Shown: positions 1 to 7,324 of the stretch, piece by piece
How positions within the stretch are numbered: the stretch's first letter is position 1
Layout: every line of letters starts with the position of its first letter
Source of the DNA: Elusimicrobiota bacterium
GTDB lineage: Bacteria > Elusimicrobiota > Elusimicrobia > FEN-1173 > JAKLIF01
Assembly: GCA_022709755.1 (NCBI GenBank)
Contig: JAKLIF010000006.1
Coordinates: forward strand, 69,517 to 133,516
Reading direction: 5' to 3'
Length of the DNA: 64,000 nt
The notes under the pieces: generated by a model
The model's input: only the letters and a program-made list of their open reading frames with translations
Told to the model about the DNA's origin: nothing
The model's database searches: none
Made by a program: the position numbers and the translations under genes

Positions 1-2456
1 CAGGTGGTGGCCCCGGCCTGCAGGTTCTCGACGGTGGGGGTCGAGAGGTCGACGACGAAACTGCGCGTGGAGGAATACAGGCCGACGTTCCCGGCGACGT
101 CGAGCGTCCTCGCTTTCCAGAAGTATTGTTTGGCGGTCAGTCCGGAGATCGCGGCTTGGGATGTGACGGGCGCCGAACTGAAAGTGAGAACACTGAACAA
201 CGGATCCGTCGAGACCAGGACGGTGTAATTCTGGATTCCGGAACCTCCCGCGTCGGCCCCGTCATCGAAATCCAGTGTAAAAGCCCCCGAATTCCGCGCC
301 CCCTGATCGGGGGGCGTGATGGAGGACATGTCAGGGGCCATCGGTGTCGACAGGTCGATTCCGATGTCGCGGGCCTCTTCCCCGTTTCCTCCGAAACTCA
401 CCCAGCTGCTGTTGCCGGCGATCCCGATGACCCGGGCCTGCCAGTGATACTCCGTCCCCGACGATAGACCGGAGATCGTCACCGAACCGCCCAACACGGT
501 CCCCGTGTAACTCTGTGAGACGCCGGTCGACAAGTTGGTCCCGTCGAATGACGGGACGGGTTTTATTTCCACCACGGGGGCCAAGGTGTCCTCCAGGGGT
601 GGAGCCGACATCGAACACTTCAGCACGATGGTGTCGTGGTTGATCCAATTCCCCGTCGAGATGAGAGTGACCGCGTCCGATCGATATTGGTTCAACGTGG
701 TCGGCGGATTCGGCGGAGGGAAGTAGGTGTAGGCCACCTTGGCCGCGGCGGAGATGCTGCGCCGGTCGGCGACGCTCATGTTGTGGTTCCCGGTGTAGGT
801 GGTGCCGTTGGCGGTCGTGATCTGTCCGGCATTGTTGTAAAGGACCGTGGTGGAAAAGGTTTCGTTGGTATGCTGGTGAGTGGCGGTCTGGGAGTTTGTC
901 CCGTTGATGTTGAGGATCGATCCCCTGTTCGCACCGGACGGAGCCGACATGAGGAACCGGTCATGGAGATAAGCGGAACGGAGGGATTTGATCCCGACCG
1001 GCGTTGCGGGGTCCGGAAAGTAGAGCGTGAAATTATGAGCCTGGGAGTTCGTCGTCCATTGGCTGGATTGTCCGGCAAAAGCCGAATAGCTTTCCGTGTA
1101 GGCCCCCTCGTTCGTGTAATCATAGGTGATGAACAATTCGACGCCGGTGGCCCCGCGGCCGATTTCGGCGCCGTAACTGACGGTGACCGAGGATCCGTTC
1201 ACCCATTCAGCGGCCATCTCCGTGATGTCGTGGAGCACGGTGAACCCGGAGACGGTGGCGGCTTGGGCCCGGGTCGGATAATTGCGAACAGTGGCGCTCT
1301 GTCCCCGGATGGAGGAGGAAATGGCCCAGTTGGTGAGACCCGTCTGGTCGAAACTCGTGTGGATCTTCGCGAAGACCCGTTTGAGTGTGATGTTTCCCTC
1401 GTTCAAGTAAACGTAGGTCGAAAAACTTCCGGCGGCCGCCGCGCCGGCCGATTCTCCCAGTCCGTAACAGACTGTTTTCGTCTTGGTGGAAGAGGCATTG
1501 GAATAGGAATAAGTGACCACGCACTCCCCGCTGAGCACCGTCGTGTTGGCGCCGCCGGATGGGAACGGGATGACGTTGAGCGTTTGGGTGCTCTTGGCTA
1601 CGAAACCGGGCACGTTGGTCTGGGCTTGGGTCAGATACAGAAAATCATATGTGGCTTGCGCCACTCCTTCGATGAACATGGTGGGCTCGTAGGCGTTGGC
1701 CCCGATCCGGCATCGGATATAGCCGTCGGTCTGCGCCAGATTGGATTGGCGGTGCCCTCGGATCTCGAACCATTGTTGTTGGATGGTGACCCCCGAATCG
1801 GCGATGTCGGCGTTGTAGGTGAACGGGACCGTCGTGCCGCCAGTGATGGAAGCGGTGGAGGCGGCGACGTTGGTGGCATAGTAGGCGGGGAAACGGACGG
1901 TCTTGACCTGTGTCGTTGAATCGTCGTCATATTCGTACGTGATGTAGAGTTTCAAGGCGTGCATGTTGCTGACCGGCCCGACGATCGTGGCCGAAGACGA
2001 ATACACCTGATTGTCCCACGCGGTGATCCGGGACGTGACGTCGGCCCGGACCGCGATGCGGTATTGCTCTCCGCTCCCCCTGAACAGTTCCCCCGCCGCG
2101 TCATAGACCAGCGCGTTCGGAGTGGGTCCGGTGTTGAAACACATCCTGAGATCGGACGTGTTTGTTCCCGCGACAGTCGCCTGGGCTTCCAGTTCGAGAT
2201 AGGCGCTCCGTATCACGATGTTGTCCTCCGGCAGATGGACGGTGATGCTGGGCGGGACCCATGAGGCGCTGGAATTCAGATTGGTGGAGCTGTAACGGGA
2301 CCCGAAATTATATTCGACGGTCTTGATCCGGGTGTCGGCTCCGGCCGTGGCGGCCCGGAGGGACAAAAAGACCAGAAGCCCCCCCGCGACGGTCCATCGT
2401 CGGAGTAAGGAGGTGTGAGGGGATCGGTCCATGGATCTGGAGACTGATGCCGTCAT
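1..2456 (-). CDS. Large secreted beta-rich protein with FN3-like repeats (3' end beyond window)
   Basis: An open frame of at least 818 codons runs off the left edge, so the C-terminus is missing. I chose ATG 2456 because GGAG sits 5 nt upstream; an in-frame ATG at 2432 has no ribosome-binding site. A basic N-terminus followed by a hydrophobic stretch (about residues 19-37, ending near ATAGA) looks like a signal peptide, so export is likely. The body is rich in Thr, Ser and aromatic residues and contains at least two related modules (cores LKLYITYEYDDD near residue 165 and VELFITYDYTNE near residue 445). Towards the edge are fibronectin-III-like segments (WKARTLDVAGNVGLYSS). No catalytic motif is visible. 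It starts 30 nt after the Rrf2 regulator and probably shares its transcript. It is likely a surface or extracellular adhesin-like protein; the exact role is unknown. Confidence 0.75.
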   Translation of the reverse strand, partial: MTASVSRSMDRSPHTSLLRRWTVAGGLLVFLSLRAATAGADTRIKTVEYNFGSRYSSTNLNSSASWVPPSITVHLPEDNIVIRSAYLELEAQATVAGTNTSDLRMCFNTGPTPNALVYDAAGELFRGSGEQYRIAVRADVTSRITAWDNQVYSSSATIVGPVSNMHALKLYITYEYDDDSTTQVKTVRFPAYYATNVAASTASITGGTTVPFTYNADIADSGVTIQQQWFEIRGHRQSNLAQTDGYIRCRIGANAYEPTMFIEGVAQATYDFLYLTQAQTNVPGFVAKSTQTLNVIPFPSGGANTTVLSGECVVTYSYSNASSTKTKTVCYGLGESAGAAAAGSFSTYVYLNEGNITLKRVFAKIHTSFDQTGLTNWAISSSIRGQSATVRNYPTRAQAATVSGFTVLHDITEMAAEWVNGSSVTVSYGAEIGRGATGVELFITYDYTNEGAYTESYSAFAGQSSQWTTNSQAHNFTLYFPDPATPVGIKSLRSAYLHDRFLMSAPSGANRGSILNINGTNSQTATHQHTNETFSTTVLYNNAGQITTANGTTYTGNHNMSVADRRSISAAAKVAYTYFPPPNPPTTLNQYRSDAVTLISTGNWINHDTIVLKCSMSAPPLEDTLAPVVEIKPVPSFDGTNLSTGVSQSYTGTVLGGSVTISGLSSGTEYHWQARVIGIAGNSSWVSFGGNGEEARDIGIDLSTPMAPDMSSITPPDQGARNSGAFTLDFDDGADAGGSGIQNYTVLVSTDPLFSVLTFSSAPVTSQAAISGLTAKQYFWKARTLDVAGNVGLYSSTRSFVVDLSTPTVENLQAGATT

Positions 2457-2486
2457 TCGCGCTCCATTGTCAGGTCGATTTCAGCG

Positions 2487-2882
2487 TCAGTGAGGATCCT
2501 TCCCATTCTTGTTCCTCAGGGATTCCACGACTTCGTCGAGCGTCAATCCGATCAGCATGTGGTTGACGTGTTTCCTCATGGAATCGTAGAGCGCGATGGA
2601 CGGGCTTTTCTTGTTCGCCGGCGGAGCGCCGTTGAACGTGAACGCCTCCATCACTTCCCAGACGTTGATCTTCTGCAGGGGTTTCTTCAGTTTGAATCCC
2701 CTCCCCCGGGACGACTTCAGGAATCCGGCATGGACCAGGCTCTGAAGCACTTTGTTGCAGTAAGATTCCGGCAGTTTCTGGGTCTGACAGATCTGGCGCG
2801 TCTCGTGCCATCCGCCCTGTGAGTGATCGGACAGATATTGAAGACAGGCCAGTCCATAAGCCAAGGTACGATTGAATTTCAT
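2487..2882 (-). CDS. Rrf2-family transcriptional regulator
   Basis: A 131-residue protein of usual Rrf2 length that starts MKFNRTLAYGLACLQYL and has the winged-helix N-terminal half (about residues 10-65, including LPESYCNKVLQSLVHAGFLKS and the wing SSRGRGFKLKKP). Many family members bind an Fe-S cluster through three clustered cysteines near residue 90-105. Here the only cysteines are at about 13, 32 and 42, inside the DNA-binding half, so the cluster-binding triad is absent and this is probably not an IscR/NsrR-type sensor. ATG 2882 is preceded by AGGAGG with 6-nt spacing, an excellent ribosome-binding site. Upstream lie a promoter and two inverted repeats that are candidate operators for autoregulation. 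It stands between the RiPP-like operon and the large secreted protein; which of these it controls cannot be told from sequence. Confidence 0.88.
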   Translation of the reverse strand: MKFNRTLAYGLACLQYLSDHSQGGWHETRQICQTQKLPESYCNKVLQSLVHAGFLKSSRGRGFKLKKPLQKINVWEVMEAFTFNGAPPANKKSPSIALYDSMRKHVNHMLIGLTLDEVVESLRNKNGKDPH

Positions 2883-2938
2883 TGAAACCTCCTTTGAAGA
2901 GTGTGAAAAAGACGGAGTGGTTCCCGATGAAGCCCGCT

Positions 2939-2966
2939 CCTATAATTGTGGTCGATAAACGGTCAA
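2939..2966 (-). promoter_or_regulatory. Candidate sigma-70-type promoter of the Rrf2 gene
   Basis: Reading the minus strand, TTGACC (2966-2961) is followed after 16 nt by TATAGG (2944-2939), placing transcription start near 2932 with a leader of about 50 nt to ATG 2882. The spacing and the -35 match are good and the -10 is moderate. Confidence 0.5.
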
Positions 2967-2972
2967 AAAACA

Positions 2973-3012
2973 ATGTGTTTTTTGACACATCATCGGATAT
3001 ATTATATCCGAT
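2973..3012. promoter_or_regulatory. Paired inverted repeats, candidate Rrf2 operators
   Basis: A perfect 10-bp inverted repeat with a single central base (arms ATCGGATATA / TATATCCGAT, 2992-3012) lies next to a second 6-bp inverted repeat (ATGTGT N6 ACACAT, 2973-2990), both directly upstream of the proposed -35 of the Rrf2 gene. Rrf2 proteins bind palindromes of about this size as dimers, so autoregulation is a reasonable inference; binding itself is untested. Confidence 0.5.
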
Positions 3013-3068
3013 ATTCTGGGATATAAAGAGTCCGATGGCAAGAGACAAAAAAGAGATGATGGGGAGGA

Positions 3069-3872
3069 TCAGTAGTGGCCCAAAGAGCCGTCTTTTCTGG
3101 CCCGTTTCAAGGCCAGAGAGAAAGCCGCGATGCCGACGGGCCAAAGAACAACCGAAAAGACGGTCAGGGCCAGGGCGTGGGGACCGACGTCGCTCCATCC
3201 GGCCCCGAGAAGGAGGCTCTTTCTCAGACCCAGGAGGGCATGGTTCATCGGGACCAGGACGGACAGTGAATGGAGCCAGGGAGGCAGGATGTCCGTCGGA
3301 AAATAGACCCCGCCCAGGAGTTCGCTCACCGTGGCGACCGTCCATGTCACGGGGTTCCCCCTCTTGAACCGGAGGATGAACGCCGCCGCCAGGACCCCCA
3401 ACCCCATGAACGCCACCAGCGTCAGGAGAAGGATCATCCCGGCGGCCGGCAGGTTGGCTTGCGGGAGACGGAGCCCGAACAGGAGGAAGCCGAGCGAGAG
3501 GTAGAGGACCACTTCCAGCGTGGCGTAGAAGAAGTCCCAGAGACCGGCTCCCACGAGGAACTTCGGGAGGGAGACCGGGGTCAGGAACAGCGGTTCCAGC
3601 GTGTTGAGGAATTGTTCCTGTCGGAGGGATTGGGAGAAGGAATTGAGGCCCACGTTCTGGTAGGTCGCGAAGGCGATCCCGATCAGGACGAATGCGAAAT
3701 AGTTCCCCCCGTAACGTTGCAGGGCGGGGATGGCCGCCTGCCCGAACAATTTGGCCACGAAATAAAACGTGGCGGCGGAAAAGAATACGCTGAACACGTC
3801 GAACGCGAAGGCGAATTTGTAAGAGAGTTGGACCGTCATGTCCCTCCGGAAAAAAGCCAGCAGAGTCTTCAT
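3069..3872 (-). CDS. ABC-2-type exporter permease of the RiPP-like operon
   Basis: 267 residues beginning MKTLLAFFRRDMTVQL, with six predicted membrane segments and the ABC-2 layout (short cytoplasmic N-terminus, conserved stretch around residues 90-110, late ILPPWL loop). The start ATG at 3872 overlaps the stop of the ATPase gene by one base (TGATG), so the two are translationally coupled and form an exporter. This is the last gene of the operon that starts at 7304. Given its neighbours (precursor-like peptide, leader-peptidase-like protein, radical SAM enzyme), export of a modified peptide is the likely job. A drug or lipid exporter cannot be excluded from the permease alone. Confidence 0.88.
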   Translation of the reverse strand: MKTLLAFFRRDMTVQLSYKFAFAFDVFSVFFSAATFYFVAKLFGQAAIPALQRYGGNYFAFVLIGIAFATYQNVGLNSFSQSLRQEQFLNTLEPLFLTPVSLPKFLVGAGLWDFFYATLEVVLYLSLGFLLFGLRLPQANLPAAGMILLLTLVAFMGLGVLAAAFILRFKRGNPVTWTVATVSELLGGVYFPTDILPPWLHSLSVLVPMNHALLGLRKSLLLGAGWSDVGPHALALTVFSVVLWPVGIAAFSLALKRARKDGSLGHY

Positions 3873-4627
3873 CAACACGGGACGACCGCCTCCGTCGATT
3901 TCCTGAAAAGGTCGTCGACCGTCATTCCGGGGTTCCGCCGGAGTTCCGTCGAGACGGACCCGCTGAAGCGGACGGAGCCCTTCGAAAGGATCACCCATCG
4001 GTCCGAGAATTTCTGCGCGTCGTCGAGGTGGTGCGTCGAGATGAGGAATGTTTTGGGGCGGGGCGGTCTGGAAAGGGAGGTCAGGTATTCGCGCAGCCGG
4101 GCCGAGAAATTGGGGTCCAGGTTCTGGGTCGGTTCGTCCAGAAGGACGATGCGCGGGTCGTGCAGGAGGGCGCGGACGATCAACAGCCGCTGTTTCTGGC
4201 CGCTGGAGAGTTCCCGGAACGGGGTTTTCAGGATCGCCCCGATCTCCAGGATGTCCGCCATCTCCCCCATCCGCCGTTCCCGGTCGGCGCGGGACAGCCC
4301 ATGCAGGTCCGAATAGAACCGCAGGTTCTGTTCGACGGTCAGCCGGCCGTAGAAGGAGTGGTCTTCCGAGGAGCCGAACCCGAGCGTCCGCTTCGTTCCC
4401 AGAATGTCCGCGAGGACGTCCCGTCCGTCGATGGCGACCGAACCGGCATCGGGGATCAGGAGCGATGAGACGATCTTCAGCAGGGTCGTTTTTCCGGAAC
4501 CGTTCGGTCCCAGCAGACACAGCGTCTCTCCTTCCGGAACGTCGAACGAGACATCGGATAGGACCGTTTTCACGGTCTTCCCCGTCGTGAAACTCTTCGT
4601 GATGCGGGAGACGGTCAGGGACGGCAA
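3872..4627 (-). CDS. ABC transporter ATPase of the RiPP-like operon
   Basis: 251 residues with Walker A GPNGSGKTT (about 39-47), the signature LSSGQKQ (about 140), Walker B IVLLDEPTQNLD and the switch His in STHHLD. The start is TTG 4627, 12 nt inside the end of the peptidase gene; no better start fits the conserved N-terminal strand (LTVSRITKSF), but this start is uncertain by a few codons. It pairs with the permease that follows and should energise export across the inner membrane. Confidence 0.9.
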   Translation of the reverse strand: MPSLTVSRITKSFTTGKTVKTVLSDVSFDVPEGETLCLLGPNGSGKTTLLKIVSSLLIPDAGSVAIDGRDVLADILGTKRTLGFGSSEDHSFYGRLTVEQNLRFYSDLHGLSRADRERRMGEMADILEIGAILKTPFRELSSGQKQRLLIVRALLHDPRIVLLDEPTQNLDPNFSARLREYLTSLSRPPRPKTFLISTHHLDDAQKFSDRWVILSKGSVRFSGSVSTELRRNPGMTVDDLFRKSTEAVVPC

Positions 4628-4977
4628 GGAAGCAGTTGTTTCAGCCGGCGGCCGGTCAGAAAGAGGGATCGGACGATCCGGTGGTAGATCAGTCCCGTTT
4701 TTCCCTGGAGCGGTTCGAACCGGGCGACCCGTCCATGGATGGAGTCGGCCGAGACGAAATGGGGGTCCAGAAGCCCCGCGTCATCGGCGACCCACCATCC
4801 GTTCCGGTCTGTCTCGAGAAGCCGATGGATCGCCGCCTGGTCGGCGGACCCGTAGAGGACCATGTCCCCGCGCCGGTAAGGGCCGGCGGCCGGGTCGATC
4901 GGGATGATGTCTCCCGACCGGAACAGGGGGCGCATGCTGTTGCCCAGCCCCGTGATCCAGAATACCCGCCGGGTCAT
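4615..4977 (-). CDS. S24/S26-type (signal-peptidase-like) protein, candidate leader peptidase
   Basis: 120 residues if started at ATG 4977. The signal-peptidase core is visible: GNSMRPLF with the candidate nucleophile Ser14, GDIIPID, then GDMVLY and IHRLLE, where His51 takes the place of the bacterial Lys base, as in archaeal/SEC11-type enzymes. There is no N-terminal membrane anchor. A longer reading from 5100 exists in this frame, but its first 41 codons overlap the small peptide gene and lack family similarity. ATG 4977 overlaps the stop of that peptide gene in the arrangement ATGA, so the two are co-translated. Small soluble S26 proteins of this kind are common beside PqqD and HPrK-like genes. 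It may cleave the leader of the adjacent peptide; this is inferred from position. Confidence 0.8.
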   Translation of the reverse strand: MTRRVFWITGLGNSMRPLFRSGDIIPIDPAAGPYRRGDMVLYGSADQAAIHRLLETDRNGWWVADDAGLLDPHFVSADSIHGRVARFEPLQGKTGLIYHRIVRSLFLTGRRLKQLLPCRP

Positions 4978-5123
4978 GAACTCATGGGCAACTGCTTGCA
5001 TCGCCCCACGCTGACCGGGTTCGTCGACTTGCATTTGTTGCATCCCAACGCCGCCTTTTCGAGGATCTTTTCGGACAGCATCTTCGGGGGGTGATAACAC
5101 TTCTTGATTTTCGACTTTTTCAT
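4974..5123 (-). CDS. Candidate RiPP precursor peptide, 49 aa, Cys-containing
   Basis: A short gene in a different frame from the peptidase N-terminus. ATG 5123 is preceded by AGGGAG with a 6-nt spacing, and the stop TGA overlaps the peptidase ATG by 4 nt. The first part (MKKSKIKKCYHPPKMLSEKI) is basic and holds Y10-x-x-P13 followed by hydrophobic M15/L16, resembling the YxxP motif by which PqqD-like (RRE) domains grip lasso-type leaders. After LEKAALG comes a polar tail with three cysteines (C28, C31, C42) and several Gly, Ser, Asn and Pro residues, a plausible core. C9 lies in the leader half. It follows the radical SAM gene after an AT-rich 51-nt gap. I recognise no named family. Coding status rests on start signal, coupling and context. 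Confidence 0.72.
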   Translation of the reverse strand: MKKSKIKKCYHPPKMLSEKILEKAALGCNKCKSTNPVSVGRCKQLPMSS

Positions 5124-5174
5124 GGTTTACTCCCTATTATAAAGCATTGATAATAAAAGATATTTGAGTGAATG

Positions 5175-6254
5175 TTAACATAAGACGGCATGTTTTGCGT
5201 GTGGGGTGACGAGCCGATGGAACCGCCGGTTCAGCGCGGCCAATCGGCACGATTCCGCCGCTTTCCCAAGGACATCCCCCTCCCGGAAAGCCATCCCCGT
5301 GCAACGGGGACACCAAGCCAGAAGTTCGCACGACCGGCAGACGACGTAGTCCCGGGCCCTCAGCGAGTGGATCCGGCCGGCTTCCTCGGAATGGAACCAG
5401 ATGTCACGCAATGGTCTTTCCGAGATGTTCCCCAGTTCCGTCCGCCACTCGATGCAAGGGTAGACGGTCCCGTCCGGCCCGATCGACAGGAAGGTTTTCC
5501 CCGCCGCGCATTCCGGGGAAGCCCCGGACAGTTCCTCCAGGGAGCGGATCTCGGTGGAGACGCGGGCGGAGACGTCCTTGAAGACCGCGGACATGCCGTC
5601 ATCGTCCAGCCGGTAATCCAGCGGGGTCGGGTCGCCGTCGTCCCGCGGGACGAGGATCGGATCCAATTGATAAGAGAATCCGTGTTCTTTCGCCAGTTCG
5701 ATGAGGGAAGGGTATTCCCCGAAGGTGCGTTCCATCAGGGTGCATTTGAGGACCACCTGGACCCCGGCCGCGGCGAAGCGTTTGGCTGTCCGGAACGATT
5801 TTTGGAACGACCCCGCGTTTCCGGTGATCGCGTCGTGGGGTTTCGGCCGTCCATAGACGCTGATTTCCACCCGGGCCACCTCCAGCCGGCCCAGGGCGTC
5901 GATCGTGCGGTCGTCCATCGAAGTGCCCGAGGTGTAGAGCGTGACGTCGAAATCTCTCTCGCGCGCATGCCGCACGATGTCCGTCAAATCTTGTCTCAGT
6001 CCGATCTCCCCGCCGGAGAGGATCAGATACAGCGTTCCAAGATCCGCCAATTGGTCCAGGGCGTCGCACCACTGGGCGCTGGTCAGTTCCGAGGCTTGCC
6101 GGAGTGATTTGCGGCGATGGCCGGCCGGGATGTAGCAGTGGAGACAGTTCAGGGCGCACCGCCAGGTGAGTTCCAGAAGAGCCGTGTGAGGGATCAGATG
6201 GGTCTCGCAAAGAGAGGCCAGTCGGTCGGATACCGGGTGGCAGGCGGTCCTCAT
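5175..6254 (-). CDS. Radical SAM/SPASM peptide-modifying enzyme
   Basis: 359 residues. The SAM-cluster motif CxxxCxxC is C33, C37, C40 (WRCALNCLHCY), followed by the GGE-type motif LSGGEIGL. The C-terminal SPASM region has all seven expected cysteines (C249, C267, C306, C309, C315, C318, C336, with GPDGTVYPC), enough for two auxiliary [4Fe-4S] clusters. SPASM enzymes commonly modify ribosomal peptides (thioether, C-C or cyclic links) or mature quinone cofactors. ATG 6254 overlaps the PqqD stop by 4 nt (ATGA), so enzyme and chaperone are made together. The substrate is probably the peptide encoded at 4974-5123; the reaction cannot be predicted, although the Cys-bearing core is compatible with thioether formation. 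No pqqA/B/C is nearby. Confidence 0.92.
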   Translation of the reverse strand: MRTACHPVSDRLASLCETHLIPHTALLELTWRCALNCLHCYIPAGHRRKSLRQASELTSAQWCDALDQLADLGTLYLILSGGEIGLRQDLTDIVRHARERDFDVTLYTSGTSMDDRTIDALGRLEVARVEISVYGRPKPHDAITGNAGSFQKSFRTAKRFAAAGVQVVLKCTLMERTFGEYPSLIELAKEHGFSYQLDPILVPRDDGDPTPLDYRLDDDGMSAVFKDVSARVSTEIRSLEELSGASPECAAGKTFLSIGPDGTVYPCIEWRTELGNISERPLRDIWFHSEEAGRIHSLRARDYVVCRSCELLAWCPRCTGMAFREGDVLGKAAESCRLAALNRRFHRLVTPHAKHAVLC

Positions 6255-6526
6255 CGGGGGATTTCCTCGATCAGCTTTTTCCGTCGGAGTTCGCGCAGGA
6301 AGCGGCGGATGTCTTTTTCCGCCCGGGCGGGTTCGACGTCATAGTCGTCGCAGAGAGCCTCGACCATCTCGGGGATCGTGTTCCCGGACCGGACCATCTC
6401 CCATATCGTCTCACCGCTCCCGTGGGGCTGGTGGAGACAGGCGTGGCGAGGGTCCACGATGAAGAGGGTCCCGGCGATCTTCCGTTGGGCCAGGCGGCCG
6501 GCGTGTCTATAGCGGACAGCAGTCAT
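6251..6526 (-). CDS. PqqD-family peptide chaperone (RRE)
   Basis: 91 residues from ATG 6526, the normal PqqD length. Features are the early beta strands (about GTLFIVDPRHACLHQ), the short acidic helix with IWEMV, and the helical C-terminus (EMVEALCDDYDVEP, then FLRELRRKKLIEE). PqqD domains bind leader peptides and present them to radical SAM enzymes or other modifiers. The gene overlaps the kinase gene upstream by 20 nt and the radical SAM gene downstream by 4 nt, so stoichiometric expression is expected. A longer upstream extension in the same frame lies inside the kinase gene and is not believable. Confidence 0.88.
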   Translation of the reverse strand: MTAVRYRHAGRLAQRKIAGTLFIVDPRHACLHQPHGSGETIWEMVRSGNTIPEMVEALCDDYDVEPARAEKDIRRFLRELRRKKLIEEIPR

Positions 6527-7304
6527 GGAGACACCGGCCCGGAGGAAGGTCCGGACGGAAATGGAGGAGGGATGCCGAGACGTCGCCGACCAGACGCCGG
6601 ACGATGTCGAGGAGGCGGGCATAGTCCGGATCGTTCCTTCCAAAGAAGAGAGTGCATCGCAGCAGGCGCCTGGCCGCGTCCGGGCGCTCGATGTCCTGCC
6701 GGTCCCATCGGGCGGATTTCCTTAAAAAAACGAGCCGGCCGAGCGGACCGCTCGCGTTGTGATGCACGGGCGATTCACCGGTGAAGGGAGTCCCCTGGGC
6801 CATCCAACGGGTCCCTTTCCGGTACAGGAGGATGATTTCGTCGGAGAGGAGACTCGCGCGCGGGACCAGACGGGAGATCGTCGATTTCCCGCTCCCCGAG
6901 CGGCCCGGGAACACGGCGGCTTTTCCCTCCCAAAGGGCTCCCGCCGCATGGAGGAGGAGTCCGTTCAATTCCAGGAGTTCGTGCGTCAGAAAGACGCGGA
7001 GGAAGGTTCCGAGGACCCCCGCCGATCGGATCTTCAGCCGTCCGGCCCGGCGCGATAGGTCCAAGTCGCCGTCGAAACGAGACCAGGAGAGCTTCAGAGC
7101 GTTGTCCTTCCGCCGGAAGAACGGCGCCGCCGCAGGCCTGTTCTTCTCAAGGGAGAGCAGATCCACGGTCCAGGGCCGGACGGGTTTGTTCGTGAGGAAG
7201 GACGGATACATCGACCGGATCTGACGGAGAGTCTCTTTTTGACCGGATCGGAAGGTGAGTGCCACGGGTCCGATCGCGATGGACACGGTGGAGAGGGGCG
7301 TCAT
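6507..7304 (-). CDS. HPr-kinase-related serine kinase
   Basis: 265 residues from ATG 7304. The HPrK core is clear: LLHAAG (about 117-122), P-loop GRSGSGKST (134-142), SDE (154-156) and GTPFTGE downstream. It lacks the N-terminal regulatory domain of true HPr kinases, and no ptsH is present in the window. Short HPrK relatives sit in RiPP clusters; in the paeninodin lasso cluster such a kinase phosphorylates the peptide, so a peptide kinase is a reasonable inference. The gene follows the HD-GYP gene by 20 nt. A 14-bp self-complementary stretch (7305-7318, core GCGATCGC) touches the start codon and could mask the ribosome site. A TTG at 7346 gives a longer version that would overlap the HD-GYP gene. 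Confidence 0.85.
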   Translation of the reverse strand: MTPLSTVSIAIGPVALTFRSGQKETLRQIRSMYPSFLTNKPVRPWTVDLLSLEKNRPAAAPFFRRKDNALKLSWSRFDGDLDLSRRAGRLKIRSAGVLGTFLRVFLTHELLELNGLLLHAAGALWEGKAAVFPGRSGSGKSTISRLVPRASLLSDEIILLYRKGTRWMAQGTPFTGESPVHHNASGPLGRLVFLRKSARWDRQDIERPDAARRLLRCTLFFGRNDPDYARLLDIVRRLVGDVSASLLHFRPDLPPGRCLHDCCPL

Positions 7305-7324
7305 GGGGCGATCGCCCCTCGGGG

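Noticed and set aside
3069-4520. 483-codon version of the RiPP-operon permease frame
   Set aside because: Its first about 215 codons are out-of-frame shadow of the ATPase gene; the permease begins at ATG 3872.
4615-5100. Extended 161-residue version of the S26-type protein
   Set aside because: The extra 41 residues overlap the peptide gene, lack family similarity, and the ATG at 4977 is coupled to the peptide stop.
5124-5174. TATAAT directly before the peptide gene as a separate promoter
   Set aside because: The -10 would place the ribosome-binding site upstream of the transcript start, and there is no -35; read-through from the kinase gene is simpler.
6251-7304. Pyrroloquinoline quinone (PQQ) biosynthesis
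   Set aside because: A PqqD-like and a radical SAM gene alone do not make PQQ; no PqqA-type peptide with the Glu-Tyr pair, PqqB or PqqC is present.
7305-7318. HIP1-like palindrome with core GCGATCGC
   Set aside because: A single copy beside a start codon; HIP1 elements are abundant repeats in cyanobacteria, and no repetition was seen here.
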